NCBI GenBank assembly: GCA_010015655.1
Contig: ML976684.1
Span: 382,639-446,638 of the forward strand
Source: Bimuria novae-zelandiae CBS 107.79
Taxonomy: Eukaryota > Ascomycota > Dothideomycetes > Pleosporales > Didymosphaeriaceae
Direction: 5' to 3'
Length of the DNA stretch: 64,000 nucleotides
The translations under genes were made by a program, and so were the position numbers. Under the pieces are notes generated by a model that was not told where the DNA came from, made no database searches, and was given only the letters and a program-made list of their open reading frames with translations. Numbering within the stretch: position 1 is the stretch's first letter; the number at the start of each line of letters is the position of its first letter. This document shows positions 22,435 to 33,877 of the stretch, one piece after another.

Positions 22435-24800
22435 ATGACGAGTTCTGCTAACACAATGAGTGCCAGTCCCCCCGGGGAAGGCAGCAGCGCGGCGCAGAAG
22501 CGGAGGAGCGATGAGGCAGCTCCGCAACCGCGAGCTAAACGCAATCGGTACATCTCCATTGCCTGGTGAGTCGCGTGGACAATGCAACGCCGATAGAGAG
22601 AGCTGACCAGAGCGCTAGCAATGAATGTAAACGCAGAAAGATCAAGTGCAATGGGTACATGCTGTTGCTCCATCCTGTCGCTTTCCAGCTAATGATCGCA
22701 GGCAGACGCCGTGCCAAAGATGCGGCAACCTATCGCTCGAGTGTCTCTATGCGCCGAACTGCTGCAACAACTTCAAAGACTCGGACGAATTCAAGCAAAT
22801 GTCGGGGCAGATATCGCTACTGCAAGAGCAAGTTGAACAGCTGTTCGCAAACCTCAGCGCCTTGAAGGCCCAGGTCGATATCCACAGTGCAAGCTCAATG
22901 CCAACGCCTTTCAATCCGCCAGACTTCAGTCATCTACCAAACATATCCCCTTCGCCCTCGCGCCAGCGTTCCAAATCGAGTGCGACCCGGCCGCGGTTTC
23001 AAGGCCCAGCATCAAATGCTTTCAATCTCGGCGTGGCAAAGTCAAGCCTGCAAACAATGGGCATAACAGAGCACGGGGAGGTAGAAGATGAGGGCATCAT
23101 AACAATGGACGCGACGCTTATGGATAGTCCACCACTGGCAAATACTATGTTGCCAAAGGTGCTCCACGTGGATAAGGATCCGATATGGCACGTCTCAAAA
23201 CAGGAGGCTATGGGACTATTGCGTTTTTGGCAGGAGGAAATGGGAGCCATGTATCCGTTCCTCGATATCGACCAAATGACCCGCTACGCTGAACTGTTGT
23301 TCACCTTCATGGAAGCTGCAGCCCGGCAAGGTTTCGTACAAAGCCAGCTTCCCGGAGCTGATGCCTTCGAGGACGAGAAGACTAGTATACTGAAGCTCAT
23401 GCTCGCGGCCGCCTTGGTGTTAAGAGGCAATGGAAAGGATACACTCGGCGATCGGTTCTTCAACAACGTGCAAAAGGTAGTCGAGAAGACTCTTTCCGAA
23501 CCGGTTGACGTGAAAAGCATCAACTTGCTACTTTTGACCGTAAGCTTCGCCTTTTCGTGCTTGCGACATTGCTAACAAGCGCAGGCCATGTACCATTTCC
23601 ACAAAGACGATGAAGTGCTCGCCTGGCGAACCATTGGACTGGCAGCACGGCAGTGTTTCGAATTGGGGTTGCATCGGCGCGAGAGTTATGATTCATTTAC
23701 GGACCCGGATGAGCGATCAGCAGCCATCAGGGCATTTTGGGTGACATATGTGCTGGATAGACGCTGGAGCTTTGGCACGGGTATGCCGTTCGCCATGCAG
23801 GACGCTGACCTTGACATAAATCTCCCCAAACCGGTATGTCCGATGCTATTTTAAAAATAAGAGCTTTTGTTGACAAAACGTTCAGGACGATTCGACGCCC
23901 TATCTCAATGCAATGATTTCATATAGCATCATAGGTTCGAAAGTATGGAGGTCTGTGGGCAATGCGGATTCATTACAAGCTCCGATAAACCACGAGGATA
24001 TTAGCTTCCTGGATTTTCAAGTACTCAACTGGCATAGGTTGATACCGGAATCCATGAGGTTCGTCCACCCAGAAAGTGGACGACAAGTCGATCTTCACAT
24101 ACCACGCGCGGTTCTGCGACATCAAGTCGTACTATATCTCCGGGCGAATCAAATGCGCATTCTTATATACCGACCGGTGCTCCACACTGCCACGTCGATA
24201 ACGGAAAATCTCGAATTTGCGAAGATTGTTGTGAAAGTAGCGAAGGACACTATCCGCACACTAACATATATCAACCAAACAACAGACATCTACAAGGCCC
24301 AACAAAGCATGTTCAACTACTTCCTCACCTCAGCCCTTGCTGTGCTCTTCTTAGCGGTTGCTCATGCACCGACCAACTTCAGCACCGAATGCCGCGACGA
24401 GTTCTATCAGGCACTGGACCTCGTCCGGTCCTTTTCTTCCGATTCCTACGTGTCTAAGCGTTTGTGGAAGACGATCAAGATGCTCAAGGAGGTTGGACCC
24501 AAGCTTGGGCTGAACCTCCGCAATGACGCCCCGGATGCACACTCGTCCGCAGCTGTTGCGATGGCTGGCCTTGCGGGCCACCAGGTGGACGAGATGGCGA
24601 TCTTTTCGAACGGACAGAACGGGAACATTGATACGCCACACGGAATGGCATCGGATCTCTCGAATCTATTCGATGCTGCGGGCAGTTATCCGATGATGCA
24701 GAATGGATATGGGTTGTCGTCTGCTGAGGTGACGAACGGAGAATTCAACTCTGTGTTTGAGAACGATGAGCTGGCGAGGATCATGCGGGACCTGTTCTGA
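22435..24800 (+). CDS. Zn2Cys6 fungal-specific transcription factor
   Basis: Five exons (22435-22565, 22619-22654, 22702-23539, 23585-23833, 23886-24800) give 722 residues; the introns are 45-53 bases. The DNA-binding binuclear cluster is assembled from three exons: ACNECKRRKIKCNG, where the first Cys codon is split by intron 1, then TPCQRCGNLSLECLY. A short coiled-coil (SGQISLLQEQVEQLFANLSALK) follows as the dimerisation helix. The middle holds the fungal transcription factor homology region, with WHVSKQEAMGLLRFWQEEMG, AWRTIGLAARQCFELGLHRR and RAFWVTYVLDRRWSFGTGMP. It probably regulates nearby or distant metabolic genes; the adjacent monooxygenase is a candidate target by position only. The second exon has just 36 bases. 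Confidence 0.9.
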
Positions 24801-25629
24801 TATTTGCATATTTGGACGGATTGGGATCTGACTTTTGGATGTTGTAAGAAGCTCGATATCGCAGATGAGCGCCTCAAGATGCGTTGTCCTACTGGTTGAT
24901 GAGGCGACTTCAGGTAATGGTGACGAGTGCAATAAGACATATTAATTTGACCAAAGTACAGCGTGTGACATAAATGCTAATGCGCGTGCGCCAGGAAAAC
25001 AAAGAGCTGTTTAGTTCGTCGTACCCCAGATTTACCCAGGGTTCGCTATGGCACGATCTGGCGCATGTGAGGTCTGGAAGCAGCGCCGCCCATTATAGTC
25101 ACGTGACCCAGCATCGCGGGGCCTAGCCAAGACTTGCGACAACCTCAACACAGAAACATTGCAAGCCGCATAATACGCGAGCGGCCGTTCTAGCAACAAC
25201 TAATTCGGCCTCGCCAAAACTAGGCTTCTAGCAGTCAGGCCTTTCACGCTATCGCTAACGCGACATCTTTCTCCACGGGTACGCTCCCGGCCGCACCTGC
25301 AGATCCCACAAACGGCTGTCCTGCGCCTCGCCCGACAACGCACTGCCCGCGCCCGACTCGCTGCAGTTGCAACTCAATGATACGGAAGTGAACACACACG
25401 CGCCCTCGCCTCCAAATCCGGCTCCACGCGCGTCACACTGAGCGCTGTACCACCCCACCCACCATATTTTCGACCCCTCCACCACCCAAGCCCCCTCGTT
25501 TCGGACGTCCGAGCCTGAGACCGTCCCTCTTGCTCCCCGCGATCTCCTGGTATACCTTACGACTGCCCTCTGCGTGAGGTAGCGGTACGCGCGCCTTGTC
25601 GGCGTGCATCTGTGAACACAGCAGGCACC
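24801..25629. promoter_or_regulatory. intergenic, promoter of CKB
   Basis: 829 bases. GTCACGTGACCC at about 25099-25110 is a palindromic E-box-like site (CACGTG) about 520 bases before the next start codon; its use is inferred. CT-rich leader follows. No gene seen. Confidence 0.4.
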
Positions 25630-26721
25630 ATGTCTTCCTCGTCGCAGGTCACTGAGTCATGGATCTCGTCGTTCTGCGGGCTGCTAGGCCACGAATACTT
25701 CGCTGAAGTATCCGAGGACTTCATTGAAGACGACTTCAACCTCACTGGACTGCAGTCGCAGGTGCCAATGTACAAGGAAGCGCTGGAGATGATATTGGAC
25801 GTTGAGCCGGAAGACGACGAGGACGAGGAAGAGGAAGAGGAGGAGGAAGATGAGGAAGACGATGAAATCCTGGGCGACGAGAGACCGACGGCATACAGAC
25901 GAGCCAGCGACCGGAGACACCTGCGGATAGCTTCAGATCTCAGTGTGATAGAAAGCTCCGCCGAGTTGTTGTACGGCCTGATACATCAGCGCTACATCAC
26001 CTCGCGGCCGGGCATACAACAGATGGCGGAGAAATACGAGCTACAGCACTTTGGCACCTGCCCGCGTGTGAACTGTAGCTCGACCAAGGTGCTTCCTGTT
26101 GGCCTGAATGACAGTCCCGGTCACGAGACTGTCAAGCTGTTCTGCCCTTCCTGCCTCGACGTCTATACCCCGCCGAACTCGCGCTTCCAGACCGTGGACG
26201 GCGCCTTCTTCGGAACCACATTCCCGTCCCTCTTCTTCATGACCTTCACCGACCTCGATATCGGCAGCGGTGTTCGTAACAACTCTTCCGGTGCCGCACA
26301 AGCTCTGCTCCAAATACAAGCCGAAACTGCGAAAGGCAGCAACAGCAACAGCACTCCCGCCAACGTCACATCCATAAATGGCGTAGCGCCACACAACTTA
26401 GCACCCGGGCTTGGCCAGGGCAGCATCTATGAACCCCGTATCTATGGATTCAGGGTGAGCGAGAGGGCCAAGTCTGGGCCAAGAATGAAGTGGCTGAGGA
26501 TGAAGCCGGCCGATGTGACGGAACTGGATGAGACGAGGAGATATTGGGAGAACCCGCCCGACGACGCGGATCGACCACACGATGACGATCTCAACATGGT
26601 GGACGTGGCAGAAGGCCGAGTGGACAGCAGGAAGAAAATTGTCGGAAGGAGAAAACGCACCAATGGCTCAGGGAACGGAGGCAGTCCCATGGACACGAAC
26701 GGCGTGGGTGCTGCGGGCTAG
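25630..26721 (+). CDS. CKB1: casein kinase II regulatory (beta) subunit
   Basis: Single exon, 363 residues. The beta subunit dimerises through a zinc finger and stabilises the CK2 holoenzyme. The start [19 protein letters not shown] and [12 protein letters not shown] are invariant family blocks. The acidic loop is extended here (about 20 Asp/Glu around residues 60-79). The zinc finger uses C144, C149, C172 and C175 (CPRVNC and CPSCLD). [19 protein letters not shown] and [18 protein letters not shown] complete the core, and [20 protein letters not shown] is the kinase-contact region. Between them a 50-residue Ser/Asn-rich insert and a basic C-terminal tail are fungal additions. The ATG at 25630 gives the canonical N terminus. 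Confidence 0.95.
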   Translation: MSSSSQVTESWISSFCGLLGHEYFAEVSEDFIEDDFNLTGLQSQVPMYKEALEMILDVEPEDDEDEEEEEEEEDEEDDEILGDERPTAYRRASDRRHLRIASDLSVIESSAELLYGLIHQRYITSRPGIQQMAEKYELQHFGTCPRVNCSSTKVLPVGLNDSPGHETVKLFCPSCLDVYTPPNSRFQTVDGAFFGTTFPSLFFMTFTDLDIGSGVRNNSSGAAQALLQIQAETAKGSNSNSTPANVTSINGVAPHNLAPGLGQGSIYEPRIYGFRVSERAKSGPRMKWLRMKPADVTELDETRRYWENPPDDADRPHDDDLNMVDVAEGRVDSRKKIVGRRKRTNGSGNGGSPMDTNGVGAAG

Positions 26722-27419
26722 GTGCCCGTGAGAACGCACTTTGGACGATGGCCAGGCGCGAGACGCTCGCAGCTAAATGGGCGTATTCTCAAGCCAGGCA
26801 ATCTCTACTAGGATTGGAGTCTCTCTCGGAATCGGAGAGCGATGAGCTCCAGCGATGAGTATTGATAGATGAGGGGGTCTGCAAGGCAGAGCACTTATAA
26901 GAGGGGATTGGGTTAGCTGTACCTTTTTTTTTCATGCTTCGAATTCTTCGACGAGTTTTTTACTTCTTCTGCGCCCACGACATTTTGAACGGCTGCGCGC
27001 TGTCCGTTAGGAGCATAGGCTTAATAAATGGGTTTGGGATTGAGCATACAGCGAATTTCCTGTGTGATTATGTGAAGTGCTCTATAGATTGTGTCATAAT
27101 CGTGATGCTGGCGCTTGTGGTATGTGTTTATGTATTGATTTTTGTTGTTATTATCTTGCTTGAAATAGTACAGACTGCCTCTGCGTAGGCAACTCGGGTG
27201 GCTCCGCAAAAGGCGATTGCGAATCCAACGGCAGCTCCACTGGCCGCAGTGTCTGCAACGGCACATCTTCCATACGTGCATACTTCGTAGCCGACTGCGC
27301 CGGCATCTCAGCAGGACCATCTCTTCCCACAGGCTCGGCAGGCATCTCTGCATAAACTGCATGTGATATATGCGGATCATTCGTTGAGTTCTCGACAATT
27401 ATAGCGTTCCTTTACTGTG
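26722..27419. other. intergenic between convergent genes
   Basis: 698 bases, with a short T tract at 26925-26934. It holds the 3' regions of CKB and of the next, minus-strand gene. No gene seen. Confidence 0.4.
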
Positions 27420-28158
27420 TTATGCCGTGGCTTGCCAAGGCCGCGATGGCGCCAAGATCGACATATGCGGATCATATGGGCCCTGGGGATACGCTGTTGG
27501 CGGGTAATATCCTCCATCCGCTACCCCTGCTGGTTTTGCTTCGAACCCTCCATACGGTGTTCCATAGCTCGGCGCGGGAGATGCGAGCGGGTTCTGGTGT
27601 TCTGTTGGCGGCGCGTACCCAGTGGTAGGGGGATGGTAAAGGTTCTTCAGCTTTCTTCGGCGCATGAAGAAGAAGATGCCTAGACCGATTGCTGCGAGGC
27701 CTAGTAGGCCGCCGATGACTCCGCCTGCGGCTCCGCCTATGCTCACGGAGAATGTAGGTTCGCTTGTGGCAGAAGGTGTTCCCGTTGTCGTGTTATCAAT
27801 GGCAGATTCCGTTGGGGACGTCGTCAATGCGGTTTCTGAGGCGTCGGTGGAAGCTGGACTACTCGCGCTGGCTCGGCTGCATTATGGTGAGCAACCACTG
27901 ATTATCCCCAAGGCTGAACAAACGTACTAGGTTGTGGTGGCTCTCTCTCATAAAAAGTGTAAGGCGTCGAATCAGAATCGCACCAGAACCTTATACAATT
28001 CCCATTAGACACCATCGTTCTTGCCCCGCTTAGAGCTATACTTACCAGCTAAACGTCTCGGACGTCCCCAGCGACGGTAACAGTACGTTGTTGCTGCATG
28101 ACAGACTCCCCGCCGCACCCCCAGCTCTGCACGAACTCGACGTGCCCTCCGCCACCAT
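27420..28158 (-). CDS. single-pass surface membrane protein, 5' part unresolved
   Basis: The last exon (27871-27420) codes a Ser/Thr-rich stalk, one membrane helix (GGVIGGLLGLAAIGLGIFFF) with a basic stop-transfer RRRK, and a Pro/Tyr/Gly-rich cytoplasmic tail. A 62-base exon at 27989-27928 and an upstream exon ending at 28046 splice in phase, giving a Cys-containing outer part (SETFSW then FWCDSDSTPYTFYE). The start is unclear. In the joined frame the first Met is at 28158. An overlapping frame from 28327 reads TFAWTSNSTENGETFYSPWT and NYFRRC and also looks like an extracellular domain, but it ends in a TAG at the same donor. One of the two frames, a missed intron or a sequence error must explain this. 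Layout resembles fungal wall-sensor or surface proteins; no family is named. Confidence 0.5.
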
Positions 28159-28329
28159 CCACCCCCTCACTGCTCTCCGTGTACAGAGTGCATGACGAGC
28201 TCACGGAACATCGTCGGAAGTAGTTGCCGCTCGTCGTCCATGTCCTGTCGTCCGCGTCGTACGTCCACGGAGAGTAGAACGTCTCGCCGTTCTCGGTCGA
28301 ATTCGATGTCCACGCGAATGTTCGCATAT

Positions 28330-29030
28330 CTTCTCTTCGCTCCTAGGGTAACCTAGCTGGGGGTGTGATTGTAGGTTCGAGGGGAGGCGCGGGACTAGCC
28401 TTTACGACTGAGATCGCGAACGTGCTCAGGAACGCGCACGTGTGTGCTACGGAGCTTCATGGCGCGCGGGAGGCGTTAGGAAGCGCAGCGCAAGCAGCTG
28501 TAATCTGCAAACGTGCCGGGTCGCGCGAGTCGCGACCAAGCTTTTTGTGCGCCCAACTTGCGCCGTCATGACATGTGTGTCGTTCGGAAGGATCGTAAGG
28601 CTGGCCACAGCCACAAGCGCAATCTAGAAAATGGCGTACGATTGCGCTCACTTATGCACTCGGGGGTTTAGGCGTCCACTGTGTTAGGCCTGCAATAGGT
28701 CAGCCATGTTGAACGAACGTGGTTGTATGTTATTAAAAATCAATTGTTGATAAACAGAAAATGAAGCTGGACCATTGTTAGGGTTTCTTTTGATGTCTTC
28801 AACGACCTTAACGGATCATGCTGGACCATCGTCGTTGCCATCCCGATCGATATATCTGCGTTCATCTGCCTATATGATTCGCCACTGGATATTGGGAATG
28901 AATCTCGGTCAAGATGATTGGCAAAGCCAATGTACCCTAGCTCGCAATTGAACCTCAAGTGGAGATATTGCGTGGATGGGTAGATTCGCCAGTTTTGGAC
29001 ACGTTGACGGCCAAAAAACCGACTTTATTA
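28330..29030. other. intergenic, no gene seen
   Basis: On the minus strand near 28340-28430 a frame without ATG reads a signal-peptide-like stretch (CAFLSTFAISVVKASPAPP). It may be the missing 5' part of the surface protein gene. The remainder shows nothing supported. Confidence 0.35.
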
Positions 29031-30918
29031 CTACGGAGCTTCCTTGTTCACTGCAACTATCGCGGGTACATCTCGTATATCCGAGGTCTCGTTAGTTGCC
29101 AGATCCACAAGTCTTAGAGCATCGACGGAAAGTACGCCAGCGGAAAGCGCCAGGAACTTCAAATCTGCCGTGTAGCAAGCGCCAGGTGCTAGATGACTGT
29201 TTTTTGTTAGCAAATGCTACGGCAAATCGATTCATGATCACAAGAAGAACGCACCCAATCCTGATATCCGTGGTTAAACATATCAGCTCGGCTGTTTCTG
29301 TCCGGGCATTCTTTTGCTTCGCGTACACAATGTTCTCATCCACCACGGCATTCGTAAGCAGATCTTTACTCTCGGAACGGTAGGCTATCGAGGATGCTGA
29401 TGATTGCGGCCTGTGCCTCTCGTAGTCTCGTCGCCTCTTTGGGATGACTAGAACAGCCAGTTTCCGTGTCTTGTCAGACCGATTCACGATGAAGACGCTC
29501 CAGTTGAATGTCTCGCCCACTATGGCTTGGGGTGGTCCACTTATGGTCAGCGTCACATGTATCGAGGTGTCCTGCGGCTTATCGGCCTGCTGGCTTTCAG
29601 ACCCATGGGTAGATGCTTGATCCGTAGAAAGGTGTTTGGCAGTATGTCCCAGCGGGTTGCTCAGTCTGTGAGCAGCCTTGACCAACGCGGAATTTTGTTC
29701 CGCAGAGAAATCTACGGCTGTCTGCCAGCCAATGGAGACGAGCGGTTGGCATTCATCAGACACCAGCACCTTTGCCTTTATCTCTAGAGTGAGGAGATGG
29801 CCGTCCGCGCCAAACAGAGGCGTGCCGTCAGTGGCCAAATCTGGGATGATCTTGTAGAGACATGCGAGTTGGTCGCCAGGCTTATGAATGTGCGCGATGC
29901 CTGTCTGGTCGGATATGGCCTTCACGGAGCCACCACGTAATGATAACCGTATATCATTAATAGTCAACCGGCATCCAGTAATGTACGCGACCTCTAGATC
30001 CAACGATGCCATAAGCGACAAATCATTGATAGCAGTCTGGAACTTGGAGTATTTCACTCGCCATATTAACGCTGGTAATGCTCGAAAGAGACGCCTTTGC
30101 CCTGTCCGGATTGGCCTGGTCAACTCTTTGGCTATGGGCGCAGTTGGGGCAATCTTGTTTATGCGCAATGCAGACAGACGTGGGTGGATACCGACCAACG
30201 CCGGATCACTTTCAAATGACTGGAGCAGATTTAATGCGGCTGGGACCCTGCTTGGTAGATATTCGTCTTCCGGTAGATTTTTCCTTTCCGCAGGTTTCAA
30301 GAATGCTGCTGGTTGGAAGTAAATTGCTGGTTTGTGATACCTTCCTCTTGGTCGACCTGATCACGTTAGATATTGACAGACGTGGATACAGTGCAGCTCA
30401 CTTATGAATGTCTCCAACTTCCAGACCACATAGATGTGCGATAGCCCATCTTCCTCGTGACGTACAATGATCGGATCAGTGGTATCAATGATAGTCTCCG
30501 ACGCAATGACCTCTTTTGGAGGCCCGCCTTTAGCTTCTGCTTCTGGTGGAGGAGCTGTGCTAAAAGCGATCGCCTCAACATTAATAGCCAGTCGCGCCAG
30601 ATAGGCCTTCAAGGTGGCGTCTTCCATGACAGGAGTACGGAAGACAACGTATACCGGTACTAGCTCATCTGCAGTCCTGTAGATAAGTAAGAGTATACGT
30701 GAGGATGAATGACCGGGTGCTGACTTACCGAAGAGCAGCACCTGCCGCTGGGAGAGAAAGGGTAACACCGAAGCATTTTCTTCTTCATTCGTTCCATCCC
30801 AGGAGACAATCTCGTCTTCTATATCAACTTCGGAGTCGGAGGGGACTACAGTTTCCAAAATGGAACTCTCAACGAACTCAGCGCTCCCACGTGGCTGAGC
30901 GTCTAGTAGGGATGCCAT
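29031..30918 (-). CDS. TRS65: TRAPPII complex subunit Trs65
   Basis: Four exons on the minus strand: 30918-30729, 30668-30402, 30356-29255 and 29196-29031, giving 574 residues. Trs65 is a fungal TRAPPII subunit that helps activate Rab GTPases in late Golgi traffic and wall synthesis. Family marks are SQRQVLLFDELVPVYVVFRTP (joined by the first splice), KPAIYFQPAAFLKPA, the immunoglobulin-like SGPPQAIVGETFNWSVFIVN and the C-terminal LRLVDLATNETSDIRDVPAI. The first intron is 60 bases, a multiple of three without a stop, so its retention would insert 20 residues in frame. I treat it as an intron because its removal restores the conserved DELVPVYVV junction and its ends are canonical (GTAAGT, GCAG). 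Divergent from PRP40, 256 bases away. Confidence 0.87.
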
Positions 30919-31174
30919 GTCGTTAGGAATAGTAGTAAGATATGGAAGTGCACATTGCTTCTAAATGAGGTAAGTGGGAGGGAAGGTTAATTGATTTTCA
31001 CGATCAGGTTGTTCGAGGAAGCAACGCTCGGGCAGGGGAGTCGCGCTGTGTCGTTCGCTCTTACCTCCGCTAGCTGGTCCGTGCAACACAAACTTCTTAG
31101 GGAAGCACCCGCCTTCCCTACCTCACGCGCAACACATCGCAGCGACTCCACGCACGCCGCCTCATCGCTCAACC

Positions 31175-33877
31175 ATGGCCGCCGTGAACGGCTTCGCGCC
31201 TCCAAGCAACATGCCCTTCCCGCCACCGGGAGGCATGCCGACTCCCATACCGCCTCCGCCCGTCTGGAAAGAAGCGTCAACGAAGGAAGGCAGGAAGTAC
31301 TATTACAATGCGACCACCAACGAGACTCGATGGACGAAACCGGATGAGCTCATGACCCCAGAAGAACGTGCGACAGTTGGCACCGACTGGGATATCCTTT
31401 CGCATGAAGGCAGGCCGTACTGGGCGCACAAGGAGACCAAGTTGACGCGCTGGGAACCACCGGACCAGGTCAAGGCAAACCTGGATCGCATGAAGCCCCC
31501 ACCATCGGGCCCTCCCGCAGGGTAAGTCTCTTGCGCGCATCGTGGAGATGCAGACTATATGCTGACATCGTCTTCAGAAATCATTGGGCTGCCGGCCCTT
31601 CGATCCCGACGGGGCCACGCGACCAGGGTCGGTTCGAGCGCGAGCCTGTGCGTGAGCGCGATAGCTATCAGCCAGACCGGCGAGACCGTGACCGCGAACG
31701 CGATTCCGGCTTCGGTGGCGGGGAGCGTGCGGGCCCGTCGTTCGCTCCTGCCAATGAGCTCCAGTTTGCGAACCCGAGCGATGCTGTGGCCGCTTTCCAC
31801 AAGGTGCTCAAATCGCTGAAGGTCCAGCCTGACTGGGAGTGGACGCGGGCTGTTCGCGCGGGTATCAAGGATCCCAATTGGCGCGCGATCCCGGAGCCAG
31901 AGAAGCGCGAAGAGGCCTTCAGGAAGTACTGCGAGAATCTCCGCCTCGAGGAGAAGAACAAGGAACAGAGTCGGCAGGAGAAGCTGCGCGCCGATTTCAT
32001 GGCAATGCTGCGCTCTCACCCAGAGATCAAGCATTATACTCGATGGAAGACCGCGCGCCCCATCCTGGAGGACGAGACCATCTTCCGATCTGCCAAAGAC
32101 GACGAAGAACGCCGAAGACTGTTCGAAGAGTACATTGTCACTCTTAAACAGTCTCACGTCGAGCAGGAAAAGGACGATAGAAGGGCTGCCTTGGACGAGT
32201 TGATGACGTTGATGCAGGACATGGAGCTGGAACCCTTCACCCGCTGGCACGCCGCAGAGGAACAGCTCAAGGCTAATCAGACATTCAATAGTGAGAAGTT
32301 CCAGCCTCTTCATCGTTCAGATATTCTCAACACATTTGAGACACACATTCGACAGCTCCAGCGAGACCATAACGACCGCGTCCAAGCTGCGAACCGCGAG
32401 AAGCTGCGGATCGAGCGTAAGAATCGGGATGGTTTCAAGCAGCTCTTAAGGGAGCTCCAGAACGCTGGCAAGCTTGGAACGGGAACGAAATGGAAGGAAA
32501 TCCATCCCCTTGTCGAGGACGACGCTCGATATACCGCGATGCTAGGACAAACGGGGTCGTCCCCGATTGATTTGTTCTGGGATGTCATCGAGGCCGAAGA
32601 GCAGAAATTCCGCGCCCTGCGCCGTGTTGCTTTGGACGCACTCTTGGTGAGTTCCTAACTGTCGTTCTCTCGCGTAAAGCTAAAAGCTGGCCACTGTATT
32701 GCTCGTCCTGGGGTGACACACCGGCGATTAATCGGAGTCCTTGTGGCCCACTTTTAACTTTACTCGAGAGTCAGTCACTCATCACGATCACTAACAGGTC
32801 ACCAGGATGAACGCTACGAGGTTACAACTTCGACCCCTTACGAAGAATTCGTTGATGTCATGCGCGCTAACCCACGTACAAAACATATCAACGATCAAAC
32901 GATGAAGAACATTTTCGACTATGTCTTGGCTAAGGTCAAGAAGCGAGAGGCTGAAGAGCAGCAGGAGCAGGAGCATGATGCGCGTCATGCCATGGACGAT
33001 CTACGTGCCGTCTTGAAACGCCTTGAGCCACCTGTGACGCTCACTGATACCTGGGAAACGGTACGTCCCCGTGTCGAGAAGACGAAAGAGTACAACGCAC
33101 TAAAGTCAGATTCACTTCGTCAATCTGCGTTCGACAAGTACATGCGTCGCCTGAAGGAGAAGGAGAGTGATCGTCGCGACCGTGTCCGACGGGATACACG
33201 AGACCGTGAGGAGAGGGATAGCCGTAAGGACCGTGACAAACGGGATCGACGTGACGATCGTGAGTACCGTAACGGACATTCTGACTCTCACCGGCGCCAT
33301 CGTACGCGCACACGCTCACCTGAACATGATTCATACGCCGCTGAACGCCGTCGAGCTCAGGAGGACCGAGAAGCTCGGTACAGGAACAGCGAGAGTACAG
33401 GTCTATCTCCTCCATACCGTCGCCGCGACGATCGTGGCGACCGGGCGCGAGACACGGACAGGTATAGCACTTCTCGCCGCGGCAGTGATGATTTTTACGC
33501 ACCTGAGAGGCGCACTCGTGACAGTGAGCGGACAGATCGTTCGTCGTATATCCCCCGAGGCGATCCTGCTGCTAGTCGCGCAGATCCCCGTGAGCGCAGT
33601 GTGAGCGAGCTGGATTATGGCGACGGTACAGGCGCTCGCACCACTTCGACCCGACGTCGACGCGAGAGTGACGAAAGCTCGGCTAGGCGCGACACCAAGG
33701 TATGTTCACTAAACTTACTGCACCTCATTGCCGCAATTCCTAACTCGTCTGCAGCGCGCTCGCTACTCACCTCGTGCTGATCGTAAGTCCAAGACTCCCG
33801 TTCCTGACCCTCTCGTCAAGGAGGAAGAGCGTACACTTCGATCTGGGAGTGAGGAAGGCGAGATTGAGGAAGACTAA
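31175..33877 (+). CDS. PRP40: pre-mRNA splicing factor Prp40 (WW and FF domains)
   Basis: Four exons, 31175-31521, 31578-32646, 32806-33699 and 33755-33877, give 810 residues. Prp40 is a U1 snRNP protein linking the 5' splice site to the branch-point factor and RNA polymerase II. Two WW domains lie at about residues 30-60 (VWKEASTKEGRKYYYNATT) and 70-98 (WDILSHEGRPYWAHKETK). Four or five FF domains follow, for example AVAAFHKVLKSLKVQPDWEW and DFMAMLRSHPEIKHYTRWKT. The last 200 residues are a long Arg/Asp/Ser-rich region like an SR-protein tail, absent from the yeast protein. Introns 1 and 3 have 56 and 55 bases. Intron 2 has 159 because it contains a 104-base inverted-repeat element; without it, it would be 55 bases. 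Confidence 0.93.
32667..32770. mobile_element. 104-bp MITE-like element inside PRP40 intron 2
   Basis: The ends are inverted repeats: CTCTCGCGTAAAGCTAAAAG on the left, and CTCTCGAGTAAAGTTAAAAG when the right end is reversed (18 of 20 identical). The inner sequence GGCCACTGTATTGCTCGTCC is shared with copies at 36468 and 39232 in this window. No clear target duplication is seen. Confidence 0.8.
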
